A program made the translations under genes and the position numbers. A stretch of 15,259 nt of DNA from JANMMJ01 sp964543235 (GTDB taxonomy: Bacteria; Pseudomonadota; Alphaproteobacteria; Rhizobiales; Aestuariivirgaceae): assembly GCA_964543235.1 (NCBI GenBank), contig CAZIXE010000079.1, forward strand, positions 1-15,259, written 5' to 3'. This document shows, one piece after another, positions 7,645 through 13,813 of this stretch; positions within the stretch are counted from its first letter, which is position 1, and every line of letters starts with the position of its first letter. The notes beneath the pieces are model-generated. The model ran no database searches. It was not told where the DNA came from and saw nothing but the letters and a program-made list of their open reading frames with translations.

Positions 7645-7692
7645 CAGCCCCGCCCAAGATAGGGGCCGCGAGCCTGGGCGGGCTGCGGCCCC
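7645..7692 (-). promoter_or_regulatory. Hairpin/pseudoknot candidate over the permease ribosome binding site
   Basis: Read on the minus strand, GGGGCCGCAGCC (7692-7681) pairs with GGCT-C-GCGGCCCC (7674-7662). This gives a 12-bp stem with one bulged C and the loop CGCCCA (7680-7675). The loop is the exact complement of TGGGCG (7656-7651), which is part of the purine-rich region just before the permease ATG (7643). The longer pairing of 7685-7675 with 7656-7645 (11 bp, one bulge) is an exclusive alternative. Either form would hide the ribosome binding site. The start lies 13 nt after the binding-protein stop codon. The fold is seen in the sequence; regulation is inferred. Confidence 0.6.
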
Positions 7693-7705
7693 GGTTTGCA
7701 CTATC

Positions 7706-8962
7706 TCACTGCTGATGCGGTGCGTACCACTTCTTCAGGCCATCCTCGAGCTGGGCGCCGGCCGCTTCTGGCGTCATGGTACCGTTGAGCACCTGCGCCG
7801 AAACGTTCCACAGCTCGTTCTCGAGATTGGGGGTGCCGCGTGACAGGATCTGGTAGGAATTGCGGATCGTCGACTTGCACTCACCGCGCCAGCTCACAAA
7901 GGTCTGGGCCACGTCGTCCGAGATCTGCACCGGGGCACTGGAGAGCGGAAAGAAGCCCGGCAGCGAGTTGGCGAAGATATTGGCGAACTCCTCCGAGCCC
8001 ACCCAGTCCAGGAACTTCCTGGCGTCGTCGGGGTTGGGTGTCTTGGCATTCATGCCGATGCCGATGTCGGTGTGGTCCGAGATGTAGCAGTCACCCATGT
8101 CCGCTGGCGGCGGGGCCTTGAAAGCGCCCATCGGAACGTCCTGGCCGCGGAATGTCGAGATGTCCCAAGAGCCCGCCGCATAGATCGCGCCCTTGCCCAG
8201 CCCGAAAAGGTTCTGGCTGTCGGGGTAGGTCTGTGCCTTGTAGCCGTCACCCAGATAGGGCGCCCACTTGGCGAGTGCCGCAAAGGTGTTGACGTATTCC
8301 GGGTCGGTAAACTTTGCCGAACCGTCGATCAGCTTCTTGCGGCCATCCTCGCCCTTCCAGTAGTTGGGGCCGATGTTCTGAAAGCCCATGGTGGCGGCTT
8401 CCCATTGGTCATTGGTGCCGAGTACCAGCGGCGTATAGGCGCCATGCGCCTTGATCTTCTCAAGCACCGCGAGGAACTCCTCCTCCGTCTTGGGGGGCTC
8501 CACGCCCACTTCCTTGAAAATTTCGGTATTGTAGATGAAGCCATGAATCACCGACGCCATCGGTACGCAGAACGTCGTCTTCCCGTCATCGGTCGTCCAT
8601 GCGCTCTTGGCCACATCCGAGAAGCCGGCCATGCTGGGAAGGTCGTTGAGCGGCGCCAGATAGCCCTTGTTGAACAGTTCGAGGGATGCATCGAAGGGCC
8701 GGCAGGTGATGATGTCGCCAGCCGTTCCGCCTTCCAATCTGGCATTGAGGGCGGCGTTGTATTCCTTGGGCGCGGTCGGTGAGAACTCGACCTGGATGTC
8801 GGGATACTTGGCCTGGAACGCCGGAATGATCTTCTCTTTCCAGATTGTTGCATCGTCGTTACGCCAGCTCTCGATGGTGAGCTTGCCGGCCGCTGCGGGG
8901 GCGGCAAGCGCCGCAATGGCGGCGGCCGCAAGCAGCAGCGATTTCAGTTGGGACTTCATCAT
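7706..8962 (-). CDS. Carbohydrate ABC transporter solute-binding protein, family 1
   Basis: Periplasmic binding protein of the second importer, 418 residues. It has a clear Sec signal peptide: a basic MMKSQLK start, a Leu/Ala-rich core and likely cleavage after APAAA near residue 25. The mature part opens with GKLTIESWRNDDATIWKEKIIPAFQAKYPDIQVEFSP, the standard family-1 start. Later come WEAATMGFQNIGPNYWKGEDG and GAIYAAGSWDISTFRG, the family's ligand and hinge segments. An ATGATG start has a tandem Shine-Dalgarno region (AAGGAG at 8969-8974 with 6-nt spacing, and GGGAGGAG just upstream), predicting heavy translation, as expected for a binding protein. It lies 43 nt after the MurQ-like gene, so the cargo is plausibly MurNAc, GlcNAc or a derivative. 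This is inferred from context; cellobiose-type or chitobiose-type cargo is also possible. Confidence 0.94.
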   Translation of the reverse strand: MMKSQLKSLLLAAAAIAALAAPAAAGKLTIESWRNDDATIWKEKIIPAFQAKYPDIQVEFSPTAPKEYNAALNARLEGGTAGDIITCRPFDASLELFNKGYLAPLNDLPSMAGFSDVAKSAWTTDDGKTTFCVPMASVIHGFIYNTEIFKEVGVEPPKTEEEFLAVLEKIKAHGAYTPLVLGTNDQWEAATMGFQNIGPNYWKGEDGRKKLIDGSAKFTDPEYVNTFAALAKWAPYLGDGYKAQTYPDSQNLFGLGKGAIYAAGSWDISTFRGQDVPMGAFKAPPPADMGDCYISDHTDIGIGMNAKTPNPDDARKFLDWVGSEEFANIFANSLPGFFPLSSAPVQISDDVAQTFVSWRGECKSTIRNSYQILSRGTPNLENELWNVSAQVLNGTMTPEAAGAQLEDGLKKWYAPHQQ

Positions 8963-8983
8963 GGGCTTCTCCTTCTCCTCCCG

Positions 8984-9004
8984 TGTAAACGCTTGTCAAA
9001 CGCT
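8984..9004 (-). promoter_or_regulatory. Direct repeat and LacI/cre-like site before the binding-protein gene
   Basis: In the 43-nt gap between the MurQ-like gene and the binding protein, AAACGCT occurs twice with an 11-bp period (8987-8993 and 8998-9004). The segment TGTAAACGCTTGTCA (8984-8998) resembles CG-centred LacI-family operators. On the minus strand it also includes a perfect TTGACA (8999-8994), but no convincing -10 follows. It may be an operator or a weak internal promoter. The evidence is slight. Confidence 0.3.
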
Positions 9005-9005
9005 A

Positions 9006-9905
9006 CTATGGCGCGGCAAGCCGCGCCAAGGCCATTCGCAGGTTTCCGTTGCAGTCTTGCAGTAGCTTATCGGCCTCCGCCACTCCGTTGGCCCCCGCAC
9101 AGATCAGAATTGCAGGCTTGATGCCATAGCCGGTCTTCGCCAGCGCGGCCTCGGCGGCGCCGGCATCCTTCCCCGTAATGTGCATGACAATGTCGCGCGC
9201 CCGCTTGCGGAGCTTGCGATTGTCGGCCTTCAGATTGACCATGAGTCCGTCATGGACCGCCCCAAGCTTGATGTGCACAAGGGTCGACAGCAGGTTGAGG
9301 GCGGCCTTCTGCGCCGTGCCGGCGCCCATCCGGGTCGATCCGGCAATGACTTCCGGGCCGGAATCAAGCAGGATCTCAATATCAGCGGCAGCACCCAGGG
9401 GCGTGGCCGGATTGTTGACCACGGCAATGACCTTTGCGCCGCGCTGATGCGCGGCCGCCGCGGCAGCGACGGTATATGGCGTCGTTCCCGAAGCAGCAAT
9501 GGCGATCAGCGCATCGCCCGCAGCACAGGAGGCGGCAGCGCGGGCGCCTGCCGCGGCATCGTCCTCTTCGCCGGCCAGTGTCTCAAACATGGCGTTGCGC
9601 CCGCCGGCTATCAGAAAGGCGACGCGGTCTTCCGCCATTCCGAATGTCGCCGGCAGTTCGGCACCGTCATGAACACCGATGCGGATCGAGGCGCCGGCAC
9701 CCGCATAGAAGAGACGCCCTCCCTTGGCGAGTTGGCCGGCAATCGCCGAAGCAGCGGCAGCAATCTGCGGAATGGCGGCCCGGACGGCGGCAATGGCGCG
9801 CTCCTGTCCATCGGCCAGTGCCTTGAGGATGGTCTCGTCGCTCCAGGTGTCGAGGCCACTGTTCTCGGCCATCGCAATTTCGGTGGGTGGGAGATCGATG
9901 ATCAT
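9006..9905 (-). CDS. murQ: MurQ-like N-acetylmuramic acid 6-phosphate etherase (SIS fold)
   Basis: 299 residues from ATG 9905, about the length of E. coli MurQ as I recall it. MurQ cleaves the lactyl ether of MurNAc-6-P to give GlcNAc-6-P and D-lactate in the cytoplasm. The start keeps the family's N-terminal Thr-Glu (PPTE, residues 6-9). Known catalytic residues Glu83 (HDGAELPATFG) and Glu114 (AGEEDD) fall at the same numbers as in E. coli MurQ, which supports this start over a longer frame to 9989 or a shorter one at 9872. Further family motifs are AASGTTPYT, GPEVIAGSTRMGAGTAQK and LMVNLKADNRKLRKRA. The sugar-phosphate loop reads GAGASIRIG where GAGTSGRLG is usual, and SGRTPY is SGTTPY, so this is a divergent member with possibly altered specificity. 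It is the first gene of the leftward importer operon, divergent from the kinase operon. No Shine-Dalgarno is seen. Confidence 0.85.
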   Translation of the reverse strand: MIIDLPPTEIAMAENSGLDTWSDETILKALADGQERAIAAVRAAIPQIAAAASAIAGQLAKGGRLFYAGAGASIRIGVHDGAELPATFGMAEDRVAFLIAGGRNAMFETLAGEEDDAAAGARAAASCAAGDALIAIAASGTTPYTVAAAAAAHQRGAKVIAVVNNPATPLGAAADIEILLDSGPEVIAGSTRMGAGTAQKAALNLLSTLVHIKLGAVHDGLMVNLKADNRKLRKRARDIVMHITGKDAGAAEAALAKTGYGIKPAILICAGANGVAEADKLLQDCNGNLRMALARLAAP

Positions 9906-9932
9906 GCATGGAACAATACCAAAATAGTACCA
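9906..9932 (-). promoter_or_regulatory. Predicted promoter and operator of the MurQ-like/ABC operon
   Basis: On the minus strand, TGGTACTATTTTGGTAT (9932-9916) holds two TGGTA units 11 bp apart. It matches 15 of 17 positions of the copy at 10005-10021, in opposite orientation. A -10-like TATTGT (9918-9913) overlaps its end and would place the transcript start at about 9906, next to ATG 9905. A GntR/NagR-type regulator from 10912-11682 is the likely binder (inference). Confidence 0.55.
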
Positions 9933-10004
9933 CTTGTCCAGAAGAATCTTCCAACCAGCGCAAAAAGGCCAATTACCGCTCTTCTTCACATTCCTCTTTT
10001 CATT

Positions 10005-10030
10005 TGGTATTAGTTTGGTATCATATAATT
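10005..10030 (+). promoter_or_regulatory. Predicted promoter and operator of the kinase/GntR/nagA operon
   Basis: TGGTATTAGTTTGGTAT (10005-10021) is the mirrored second copy of the 17-bp motif. A -10-like TATCAT (10019-10024) would put +1 at 10031, the A of the kinase ATG. A weak -35-like TTTTCA is at 9997-10002. No Shine-Dalgarno precedes the ATG, so a leaderless message is predicted. The motif overlaps the -10, as expected for repression. Confidence 0.55.
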
Positions 10031-10915
10031 ATGATCGCAGATCACACGGCATTTCTGGGCGTCGACGGCGGTGGCAGCCGCTGCCGCGCCCGCATCCGCG
10101 GCCGCGACGGCGCTGTCCTGGGCGAGGCGACGGGGGGTGCATCGAATATCTATCAGGATTTCGAGGGCGCCCTGGCAACGATCGCAGCAACCGCCGGCGA
10201 GGCCGCTCGCCAGGCGGGGCTGCCCGTAACCGCCCTTCACGCCGGCCTGGGGATTGCCGGCATCGTCACATCCCTCGGCGCCGAACGAATCGTAGCGGCA
10301 GGGCTGCCGTTTGCATCCACTACGGCTGACAATGACGCCTATGCAGCATGTATCGGTGCCTTTGCCGGCAATGACGGCGGGATCGTGATCGCCGGTACGG
10401 GCTCGATCGGCTACGCCGTCGTAAAGGGACACCGCATCATGGTGGGCGGTTGGGGATTCGCGCTCGGTGACCATGGCTCGGGCGCATGGCTCGGCCATCA
10501 CGCGGCGCGCCGCGCGGCCCTGGCGATCGACGGCCTGCTGCAGCCCACCGAACTCATCGAGGAAGTCCTCAAGCGGACCGGCCGCACCCGCTACGATCTG
10601 TCGCGCTGGTCGGAGCAGGCGGCACCGAAGGATTACGCCGAGATGGCGCCCCTTGTCTTCGAGCGCGCAGCCCGCGGCGACGTTGTCGGCATGACCATCG
10701 TCATCGAGGGCGCCGCGGCGATCTCAAACCTCGGGCGCGCCCTACTCGCGCGCGGAGCCGGGAAGCTCTGCCTGCTTGGCGGTCTGCGCGGGGTTTACCC
10801 GCCCTATCTCGATGCCGACATCAAACGCAGCCTCGTCGAACCGGAGGCCGATGCTATGGACGGCGCCATCATGATGGCAAGGCGCGCGCAGGGCATCCCA
10901 GAGCGCTGGACATGA
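10031..10915 (+). CDS. BadF/BadG/BcrA/BcrD-family amino-sugar kinase (GlcNAc/MurNAc kinase candidate)
   Basis: 294 residues with the sugar-kinase/Hsp70/actin fold of the BadF family, which includes eukaryotic N-acetylglucosamine kinase and clostridial MurK. Visible motifs are the first phosphate loop LGVDGGGSRCRA (9-20), the sugar/catalytic segment ADNDAYAA (99-106), the second phosphate loop AGTGSIGY (121-128), GGWGFALGDHGSGAWLG (138-154), and an adenosine-side motif LCLLGGLRG near the C terminus. It would phosphorylate the incoming amino sugar at O6. ATG 10031 is chosen because the first motif then starts near residue 9. An upstream in-frame extension to 9908 crosses the operator and is rejected. 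There is no Shine-Dalgarno. Its stop overlaps the regulator start (ATGA, 10912-10915). Position opposite the MurQ-like gene favours MurNAc as well as GlcNAc as substrate (inference). Confidence 0.85.
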   Translation: MIADHTAFLGVDGGGSRCRARIRGRDGAVLGEATGGASNIYQDFEGALATIAATAGEAARQAGLPVTALHAGLGIAGIVTSLGAERIVAAGLPFASTTADNDAYAACIGAFAGNDGGIVIAGTGSIGYAVVKGHRIMVGGWGFALGDHGSGAWLGHHAARRAALAIDGLLQPTELIEEVLKRTGRTRYDLSRWSEQAAPKDYAEMAPLVFERAARGDVVGMTIVIEGAAAISNLGRALLARGAGKLCLLGGLRGVYPPYLDADIKRSLVEPEADAMDGAIMMARRAQGIPERWT

Positions 10916-11682
10916 TCTCGCCGCAAACCGTTTTTCACCCGGCTCGCTTCGCCACCGGCGACTCTGCCCCGCTCTACGCCCGGATCAAGAGGCTGGTGAA
11001 GGATGCAGTATCGCAGGGCGAGCTGCGCGAGGGTGACGCCATCCCGGGCGAGCGCGACGTGGCCCAGATGCTCGACGTCTCCCGTGTCACGGTACGCAAG
11101 GCCTTTGCCGAGCTGGTGGCTGAAGGCGTCCTGGTCCAGCGCCGCGGCTCCGGCACTTACATCGGCGGCCCCCATCGCCGTATCGAGCAGCCGCTGTCGC
11201 GCCTCACCAGCTTCACTCAGGACATGCATCTGCGCGGTCTCAGGACCGATGCCGATTGGCTGAGCCGCTCAACCGGCCTGCCAACCCCCGAGGAGGCCAT
11301 GAAACTCTCGATCTCACCGACCGACCACGTTTCACGCTTTCACCGCTTGCGGCGTGCCGATGGCGAGCCCATGGCGATCGAGCTCGCTGTTGTTCCACAT
11401 CGTTTCCTGCCCGATCCCGAAAGCGTCGGACACTCGCTGTATGCCGCCCTGGAAGCCCGCGGCTTTCGTCCGGTGCGCGCCCTGCAGCGCCTTCACGCCA
11501 CCGCGCTCACCGCCCAGGAGGCGAAACTTCTGGGCCAACCCACCGGCAGTCCGGCTCTCTTCATCGAGCGGATATCCTATCTCGCGGACGGGCGGACGGT
11601 GGAGTTCACCCGTTCGCATTACCGCGGCGATTCTTACGACTTCGTCGCGGAACTGAGCATTGCACCGGAGGCCAGGCCGTGA
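10912..11682 (+). CDS. GntR-family transcriptional regulator, HutC/UTRA subfamily (NagR-like)
   Basis: 256 residues. The N-terminal winged helix (about 20-87) has the GntR pattern PLYARIKRLVKDAV, IPGERDVAQMLDVSRVTVRKAF, then the wing VLVQRRGSGTYIGG. The C-terminal part (about 90-250) is a UTRA ligand domain: LTSFTQDMHLRGLRTDADWL, YLADGRTVEFTRSHYRGD and YDFVAEL. Related DasR/NagR proteins control amino-sugar genes and respond to GlcN-6-P or GlcNAc-6-P. By context this one should sense a pathway intermediate and bind the mirrored TGGTA motifs at 9916-9932 and 10005-10021, controlling its own operon and the importer. The start overlaps the kinase stop. A longer frame from 10486 runs through the kinase gene and is rejected. 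The stop overlaps the next gene's GTG start (GTGA, 11679-11682). Confidence 0.92.
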   Translation: MISPQTVFHPARFATGDSAPLYARIKRLVKDAVSQGELREGDAIPGERDVAQMLDVSRVTVRKAFAELVAEGVLVQRRGSGTYIGGPHRRIEQPLSRLTSFTQDMHLRGLRTDADWLSRSTGLPTPEEAMKLSISPTDHVSRFHRLRRADGEPMAIELAVVPHRFLPDPESVGHSLYAALEARGFRPVRALQRLHATALTAQEAKLLGQPTGSPALFIERISYLADGRTVEFTRSHYRGDSYDFVAELSIAPEARP

Positions 11683-12683
11683 GCTACATGGCACAGGAAG
11701 CACTCGAGGCTCCCGAAGCCGCCGCCAGATTCCTCAACCGCAATGCTGGCGGGCTGGCAGACCTGGGCAGGCGGCTGCGGGCCGCGCCGCCACCCGTGGT
11801 CCTCACTTCGGCGCGTGGCAGTTCCGACAATGCTGCCGCCTACTGCAAATATCTTGTCGAGATAGTGCTCGGCATTCCCTGCTGTTCGATCGGCGCATCC
11901 GTGGTCTCTGTTTATGGCGCAACTCTCAAGGTCAGGAATGCCCTGTGCCTCACCGTTTCCCAATCCGGCCAGAGCCCCGATATAGTCGCCTTGCAGCAGG
12001 CCGCCAGGTCGGCCGGTGCCCTGACCGTGGCCATCGTGAATGATACCGATTCGCCGGTTGCCCGCAGCGCGGAAATCTGCCTCGGCCTGGAAGCGGGCAG
12101 CGAGCGCAGCGTGGCGGCCACCAAGTCCTTCATCACCTCTTTGGTGGCCGGCGCGGCGATCACCGCCCAATGGGCCGGCGACCGGCACCTTGCCGCAGCC
12201 GTCGAGGAACTGCCGGCAACTCTTGATCGGGCCGCTCGCCTGACCTGGCCTGCGGTGGCCGATCTTGTTGCTGGAGTCGAGTCGCTCTACGTTCTGGGAC
12301 GTGGGCCCGCCCTTCCGATCGCCCAGGAGGCGGCACTCAAGTTCAAGGAAACCTGTGCCATACATGCCGAGGCCTATTCGGTCGCCGAGGTCATGCATGG
12401 CCCCCTGGAGCTCCTTGGCGAAGGCTTTCCGGTACTGGCTTTCGTGCCGGATGATGCCGCCAACCCCTCGACGCGCGCCGCCGTCGAGAGAATGCGCCGG
12501 ACTGGGGCCAACATCGCCGTCATCGGCAGTGGTTCCATCCCGTATGTCCAAGCCGCCCACCCGCTCCTCGAGCCGGTGTCCATGATTCAGACGGCCTACC
12601 TCGCAATCGAAGGTGCTGCCCGCCACCGAGGCCGCGATCCCGACCGGCCGCGCCTCCTCAAGAAGGTGACGGAGACAATGTGA
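11679..12683 (+). CDS. SIS-domain glucosamine-6-phosphate deaminase, GlmS C-terminal-like (NagB-II/AgaS type)
   Basis: 334 residues with two SIS domains, equal to the isomerase half of GlmS without the glutaminase domain. Domain 1 has LTSARGSSDNAA (42-54), TVSQSGQSPDI (92-102) and GSERSVAATKSF. Domain 2 has LGRGPALPIAQEAALKFKE and IHAEAYSVAEVMHGPLEL, the GlmS-like active-site segment. Proteins of this shape next to nagA act as glucosamine-6-phosphate deaminases (NagB-II), giving fructose-6-P and ammonia. AgaS-type galactosamine-6-P activity is the main alternative. GTG 11679 is chosen for its GGAGG (11667-11671) at 7-nt spacing and its GTGA overlap with the regulator stop; ATG 11688 is less well placed. 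A longer frame from 11256 overlaps the regulator and is rejected. No classic NagB is seen in the window. Confidence 0.88.
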   Translation: MSYMAQEALEAPEAAARFLNRNAGGLADLGRRLRAAPPPVVLTSARGSSDNAAAYCKYLVEIVLGIPCCSIGASVVSVYGATLKVRNALCLTVSQSGQSPDIVALQQAARSAGALTVAIVNDTDSPVARSAEICLGLEAGSERSVAATKSFITSLVAGAAITAQWAGDRHLAAAVEELPATLDRAARLTWPAVADLVAGVESLYVLGRGPALPIAQEAALKFKETCAIHAEAYSVAEVMHGPLELLGEGFPVLAFVPDDAANPSTRAAVERMRRTGANIAVIGSGSIPYVQAAHPLLEPVSMIQTAYLAIEGAARHRGRDPDRPRLLKKVTETM

Positions 12684-13813
12684 TGGCCTTTGCCCTGACC
12701 GGCGCTCGCATCTTCGACGGTGACACCTTCCGGGACGGCTGCGCCGTGGTCGTTGAAGGCGCACGCATTGCGGCCGTCCGTCCTCGAAACACTCTTGGAG
12801 ATGATGTGGCAATTCAGGATCTCGGCGGCGGCTTGCTTGCTCCCGGATTCATTGATGTCCAGGTGAACGGTGGCGGCGGTGTCCTGTTCAATGAACGCCC
12901 GGACGCCGACGGCGTCATGCAGATTGCCAGGGCTCACCGCTGCTTTGGAACCACCGGCCTGTTGCCCACCGTGATCACTGACGACCCTGAGGTGATGGCC
13001 TCGGCCATTGCTGCGGTACGCATAGCCCGGGACGCGGGCAACACCAGCATCCTTGGCATTCACATCGAGGGCCCTTTCATCGATCCCGAGCGGAGAGGCG
13101 CCCATGATTCTCGCTTCATTCGCACCCCTGGCGAGGCAGATTTCGAGACCCTGGCCGCCGCAGGCTGCGGCATCATCATGCTGACCGTGGCGCCGAACAA
13201 GGTGAGTCCGGAGATGATTGGCCGACTTGTGGCAAGCGGCATCCGGGTGAGTCTTGGCCATGCGCAAGCGACTGCCGAGCAGGCGCAAGCCGCGTTGCAG
13301 GCGGGTGCGACGGCCTTCACCCACCTGTTCAATGCCATGAGCCAGCTGACTGGCCGCGAGCCGGGCATGGTCGGTGCCGCATTGGCCGACACCCGGAGCT
13401 ATTGCGGCCTGATCGCCGACGGCTTTCATGTCCACGACATGGCACTGCAGGTTGCCTTTGCCGCCAAGCCACATGACCGGATCATGCTGGTCTCCGATGC
13501 CATGCCGCCTTCTGCCGGCGGCCCCGACGGGTTCACGCTCCAGGGACGCACTGCTATCCGCCGCGACGGGCGACTCGAGCTAGCCGACGGCACGCTCGCA
13601 GGATCCAATCTCACCATGGCCGAGGCGGTACGCTATTGCGTGTCAAGACTGGGCATCGGTCTGCGGGAATCCCTGCGGGCTGCTTCGCTCAATCCGGCTT
13701 CGTTCCTCGGGCTGGAAGGCGAGCTGGGTCGTATTGCCCCGGGCTACCTTGCGAGCCTGGTTCACTTGCGCGATGACATGACGGTTCAAGGCACATGGGT
13801 CGAAGGCAAATGA
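12683..13813 (+). CDS. nagA: N-acetylglucosamine-6-phosphate deacetylase
   Basis: 376 residues, amidohydrolase superfamily. It removes acetate from GlcNAc-6-P to give GlcN-6-P in the cytoplasm. Family features are all visible: the Q-x-N replacement of the usual HxH in GFIDVQVNG (Q60, N62), metal ligand Glu129 in HIEGPF, His193 in SLGHA, His214 in THLFNAM, His249 in DGFHV, and catalytic Asp272 in LVSDAMPP. These match E. coli NagA closely in spacing. ATG 12683 has GGAG at 12671-12674 (8-nt spacing) and overlaps the previous stop by one base (TGATG); GTG 12680 is an alternative. The C-terminal GRIAPGYLASLVHL segment is the usual amidohydrolase closing motif. It stands between MurQ or the kinase and the SIS deaminase in the inferred pathway. 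Its stop overlaps the next start (ATGA, 13810-13813). Confidence 0.95.
   Translation: MAFALTGARIFDGDTFRDGCAVVVEGARIAAVRPRNTLGDDVAIQDLGGGLLAPGFIDVQVNGGGGVLFNERPDADGVMQIARAHRCFGTTGLLPTVITDDPEVMASAIAAVRIARDAGNTSILGIHIEGPFIDPERRGAHDSRFIRTPGEADFETLAAAGCGIIMLTVAPNKVSPEMIGRLVASGIRVSLGHAQATAEQAQAALQAGATAFTHLFNAMSQLTGREPGMVGAALADTRSYCGLIADGFHVHDMALQVAFAAKPHDRIMLVSDAMPPSAGGPDGFTLQGRTAIRRDGRLELADGTLAGSNLTMAEAVRYCVSRLGIGLRESLRAASLNPASFLGLEGELGRIAPGYLASLVHLRDDMTVQGTWVEGK

Noticed and set aside
10024..10029. Perfect TATAAT as the -10 element of the kinase operon
   Set aside because: It would place the transcript start near 10036, inside the coding sequence, with no alternative start before the first phosphate loop. 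TATCAT at 10019-10024 fits better.
9908..10030. Upstream extension of the kinase frame, and of the MurQ frame on the other strand to 9989
   Set aside because: Both extensions cross the AT-rich control region and the mirrored operators, and the added residues match no family feature.
10486..10911. N-terminal extension of the GntR gene
   Set aside because: It runs within the kinase coding sequence in another frame; the GntR winged helix begins properly from ATG 10912.
11256..11678. N-terminal extension of the SIS gene
   Set aside because: It overlaps the UTRA domain of the regulator in another frame. GTG 11679 has a good Shine-Dalgarno sequence and a GTGA overlap.
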